Shown piece after piece: positions 5,927 to 7,009 of a stretch of 7,009 nucleotides of DNA. A model generated the notes under the pieces. The model was given only the letters and a program-made list of their open reading frames with translations. It did not search any database and was not told where the DNA came from. Position 1 is the stretch's first letter. Every line of letters starts with the position of its first letter. This DNA comes from an uncultured Selenomonadaceae bacterium. GTDB lineage: Bacteria; Bacillota; Negativicutes; Selenomonadales; Selenomonadaceae. A program made the position numbers and the translations under genes. The DNA lies in contig CALZDE010000111.1 of the NCBI GenBank assembly GCA_945637225.1, positions 1-7,009 of the forward strand, read 5' to 3'.

Positions 5927-5964
5927 AACGTATGAGCAAGAAACAGATAGGAGAAGTGAACCAC

Positions 5965-6273
5965 ATGGCTACAAAAATTACAAATAGAAATTTCGCTACT
6001 GAAGTATTAGATTCTGATAAGCCTGTATTACTGGATTTCTGGGCAGATTGGTGCGGTCCTTGCAATTCCATCGCTCCAATACTTGACGAAATCGCTGCAG
6101 AGCATCCTGAAATCAAGGTTGGCAAGGTAAATATTGATGAGGAAGACTTCCTGAGCAAGCATTTTGGTGTTCAGAACATTCCATTTTTGGTATGCATGAA
6201 GGATGGCAAAATCCACAAGAGCAGTGTTGGACTTCAGCCAAAAGAAGACATTCTGAAGCTCTTAGAAGACTAA
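5965..6273 (+). CDS. trxA: Thioredoxin
   Basis: Small cytosolic disulfide reductase of 102 aa, the usual length for a single-domain thioredoxin. It has the active site WCGPC (29-33), the buried acid D24 in LLDFWADWC, and the cis-proline P73 in NIPF. Two details differ from the common pattern: N34 follows the active site where lysine is usual, and F74 follows the cis-proline where threonine is usual. There is an additional cysteine, C77. The ATG at 5965 is preferred because AGGAG lies 11 nt upstream and the family N-terminus starts here. An in-frame ATG at 5932 would add 11 residues but has no ribosome binding site and sits just after a T-run. It lies 179 nt after rubrerythrin on the same strand and likely has its own promoter. 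Confidence 0.94.
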   Translation: MATKITNRNFATEVLDSDKPVLLDFWADWCGPCNSIAPILDEIAAEHPEIKVGKVNIDEEDFLSKHFGVQNIPFLVCMKDGKIHKSSVGLQPKEDILKLLED

Positions 6274-6294
6274 TTGAAAAATTTGTAAAAAATC

Positions 6295-6326
6295 AGGCAC
6301 CCTGCGTATTTGCGGAGTGCCTTTTT
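6295..6326 (+). terminator. Bidirectional intrinsic terminator
   Basis: AGGCAC (6295-6300) pairs with GTGCCT (6317-6322); after one C-A mismatch, CTGC (6302-6305) pairs with GCGG (6312-6315) around a six-base loop. TTTT follows on the plus strand. On the minus strand the hairpin is followed by GA and then six Ts. It starts 21 nt after the thioredoxin stop and 15 nt beyond the DUF554 stop, so it can serve both convergent genes. Confidence 0.88.
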
Positions 6327-6337
6327 AGTATGTTCAG

Positions 6338-7009
6338 TTAAAAAAATTTTGTTAAAATCAGATATAACACAGGTGATACCAGTAATGCCGGCAGATAATT
6401 AATAACCTTGAACTTAGTTACCTCAATCATATTAAGACCTAAAATCATAATGATCAAGGAACCTGTACAGCTCATTTCCTGAATCAGCATATCTGACATA
6501 AACGGTGCTATTAACTCAGCAAACAGCACTATACCGCCCTGAAAAATCAGAGTAAAGCCAGCTGACCCCATTACACCAATTCCCATAGCCGCCGCCATCA
6601 TAATACCGGAAATAAAATCCAGTAAGGATTTGGTATACAGCATGGTAAAATCCGCCCTCAGACCTGCATCCAATGAACCTACGATTACCATGGCTCCTAC
6701 ATTCATAATAAGACATGATGTGACGAAGGCATTGGCAATCTTAGCAGAATCACTGCCTTCCTTGCTGAATCTGCTTGTAATTCGTTCAGTAAAACGATTT
6801 ACCTTGCCATCAAAATCAGTGACCTCACCAATAGTTACACCTAAGACAATAGCTATTATCAGCAATAAAATATTTTCTTCCTTTATTGCTCCCTGTATGC
6901 CGATAAGTACAGTACAGGCTCCCAGTGCCTTCATCAGATTATCTGTTAAGTAAGAGGAGTTTCCCAAAGTTAAAGATACCACATCAATCCCACGCGGACT
7001 TTTGCTCAA
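6338..7009 (-). CDS. DUF554 family membrane protein, 5' end outside the window
   Basis: Integral inner-membrane protein of the DUF554 family (YdfK/YqgA-like), function unknown. At least 223 residues are encoded here and the frame stays open to the window edge, so the true start is probably beyond 7009; the TTG at the edge should not be taken as the start. Hydrophobic segments lie at about residues 27-42, 46-62, 92-115, 133-172, 182-197 and 204-221. Family landmarks include FVTSCLIMNVGAMVIVGSL (95-113), KSLLDFISGIMMAAAMGIGV (127-146), the FQGGIVLFAEL stretch and the C-terminal ILGLNMIEV followed by INYLPALL. It converges on thioredoxin with a shared terminator between, so it belongs to another transcription unit. 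The first 20 or so visible residues are weakly conserved. Confidence 0.88.
   Translation of the reverse strand: MSKSPRGIDVVSLTLGNSSYLTDNLMKALGACTVLIGIQGAIKEENILLLIIAIVLGVTIGEVTDFDGKVNRFTERITSRFSKEGSDSAKIANAFVTSCLIMNVGAMVIVGSLDAGLRADFTMLYTKSLLDFISGIMMAAAMGIGVMGSAGFTLIFQGGIVLFAELIAPFMSDMLIQEMSCTGSLIIMILGLNMIEVTKFKVINYLPALLVSPVLYLILTKFF

Noticed and set aside
5932..5964. N-terminal extension of thioredoxin from the ATG at 5932
   Set aside because: No ribosome binding site precedes it, the extension is not like the family, and the ATG at 5965 has AGGAG at a workable distance.
6940..7009. Frameshift or truncation of the DUF554 gene near the window edge
   Set aside because: The visible N-terminal residues look unlike the family, but the other two frames hit stops within this stretch and the frame is open to the edge, so a cut by the window is the simpler explanation.

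Overview
The window looks like chromosomal DNA from an AT-rich, anaerobic, low-GC Gram-positive-lineage bacterium (Bacillota). The evidence is strong AGGAGG-type ribosome binding sites, the compact tsaE-tsaB-rimI-tsaD order, a cytosolic HisKA_2 kinase paired with an ANTAR response regulator, and a rubrerythrin with an N-terminal rubredoxin domain. Clostridia or Negativicutes are the likeliest classes; the sequence alone does not settle which.

Minus-strand block (6-4857). Six genes lie head to tail and are probably one transcription unit, read from about 4905 down to position 6. A good promoter (TTGCAA, 17 bp, extended -10 TGGTATAAT) precedes tsaE. tsaE overlaps tsaB by 13 nt and tsaB overlaps rimI by 8 nt; tsaD follows after 29 nt. 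TsaB, TsaD and TsaE form the machinery that makes the tRNA modification t6A, and RimI is the N-acetyltransferase that commonly travels with them. After tsaD, with only 43 nt and no terminator, comes a soluble sensor kinase and then a receiver-ANTAR protein. Such pairs (EutW/EutV type) act by binding nascent RNA and preventing transcription termination. No ethanolamine or other obvious target gene is visible, so the signal and regulon are unknown.

Central intergenic region (4858-5239). This 382-bp AT-rich stretch separates the divergent tsa operon and rubrerythrin gene. It carries a promoter for each side, a 12-bp direct repeat with a 20-bp period, several palindromes, nested inverted repeats over the rubrerythrin -35 box, and two dyads in the rubrerythrin leader.

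Plus-strand block (5240-6273). Rubrerythrin (peroxide/oxygen detoxification) is followed by a thioredoxin, a plausible redox-defence pair. The gap between them has a strong hairpin just after the rubrerythrin stop, an extended -10 promoter for thioredoxin, and a 10-bp dyad with a short T-run that spans the predicted transcription start. A bidirectional terminator closes the thioredoxin gene against the convergent neighbour.

Right edge (6338-7009). The 3' part of a DUF554 membrane-protein gene runs in on the minus strand; its true start lies beyond the window. No transposase, CRISPR array, tRNA, rRNA or phage gene was seen. No clearly new multi-gene system was found. The most interesting points are the linkage of an RNA-binding two-component pair to the t6A operon and the dense candidate regulatory structure around rubrerythrin and thioredoxin.
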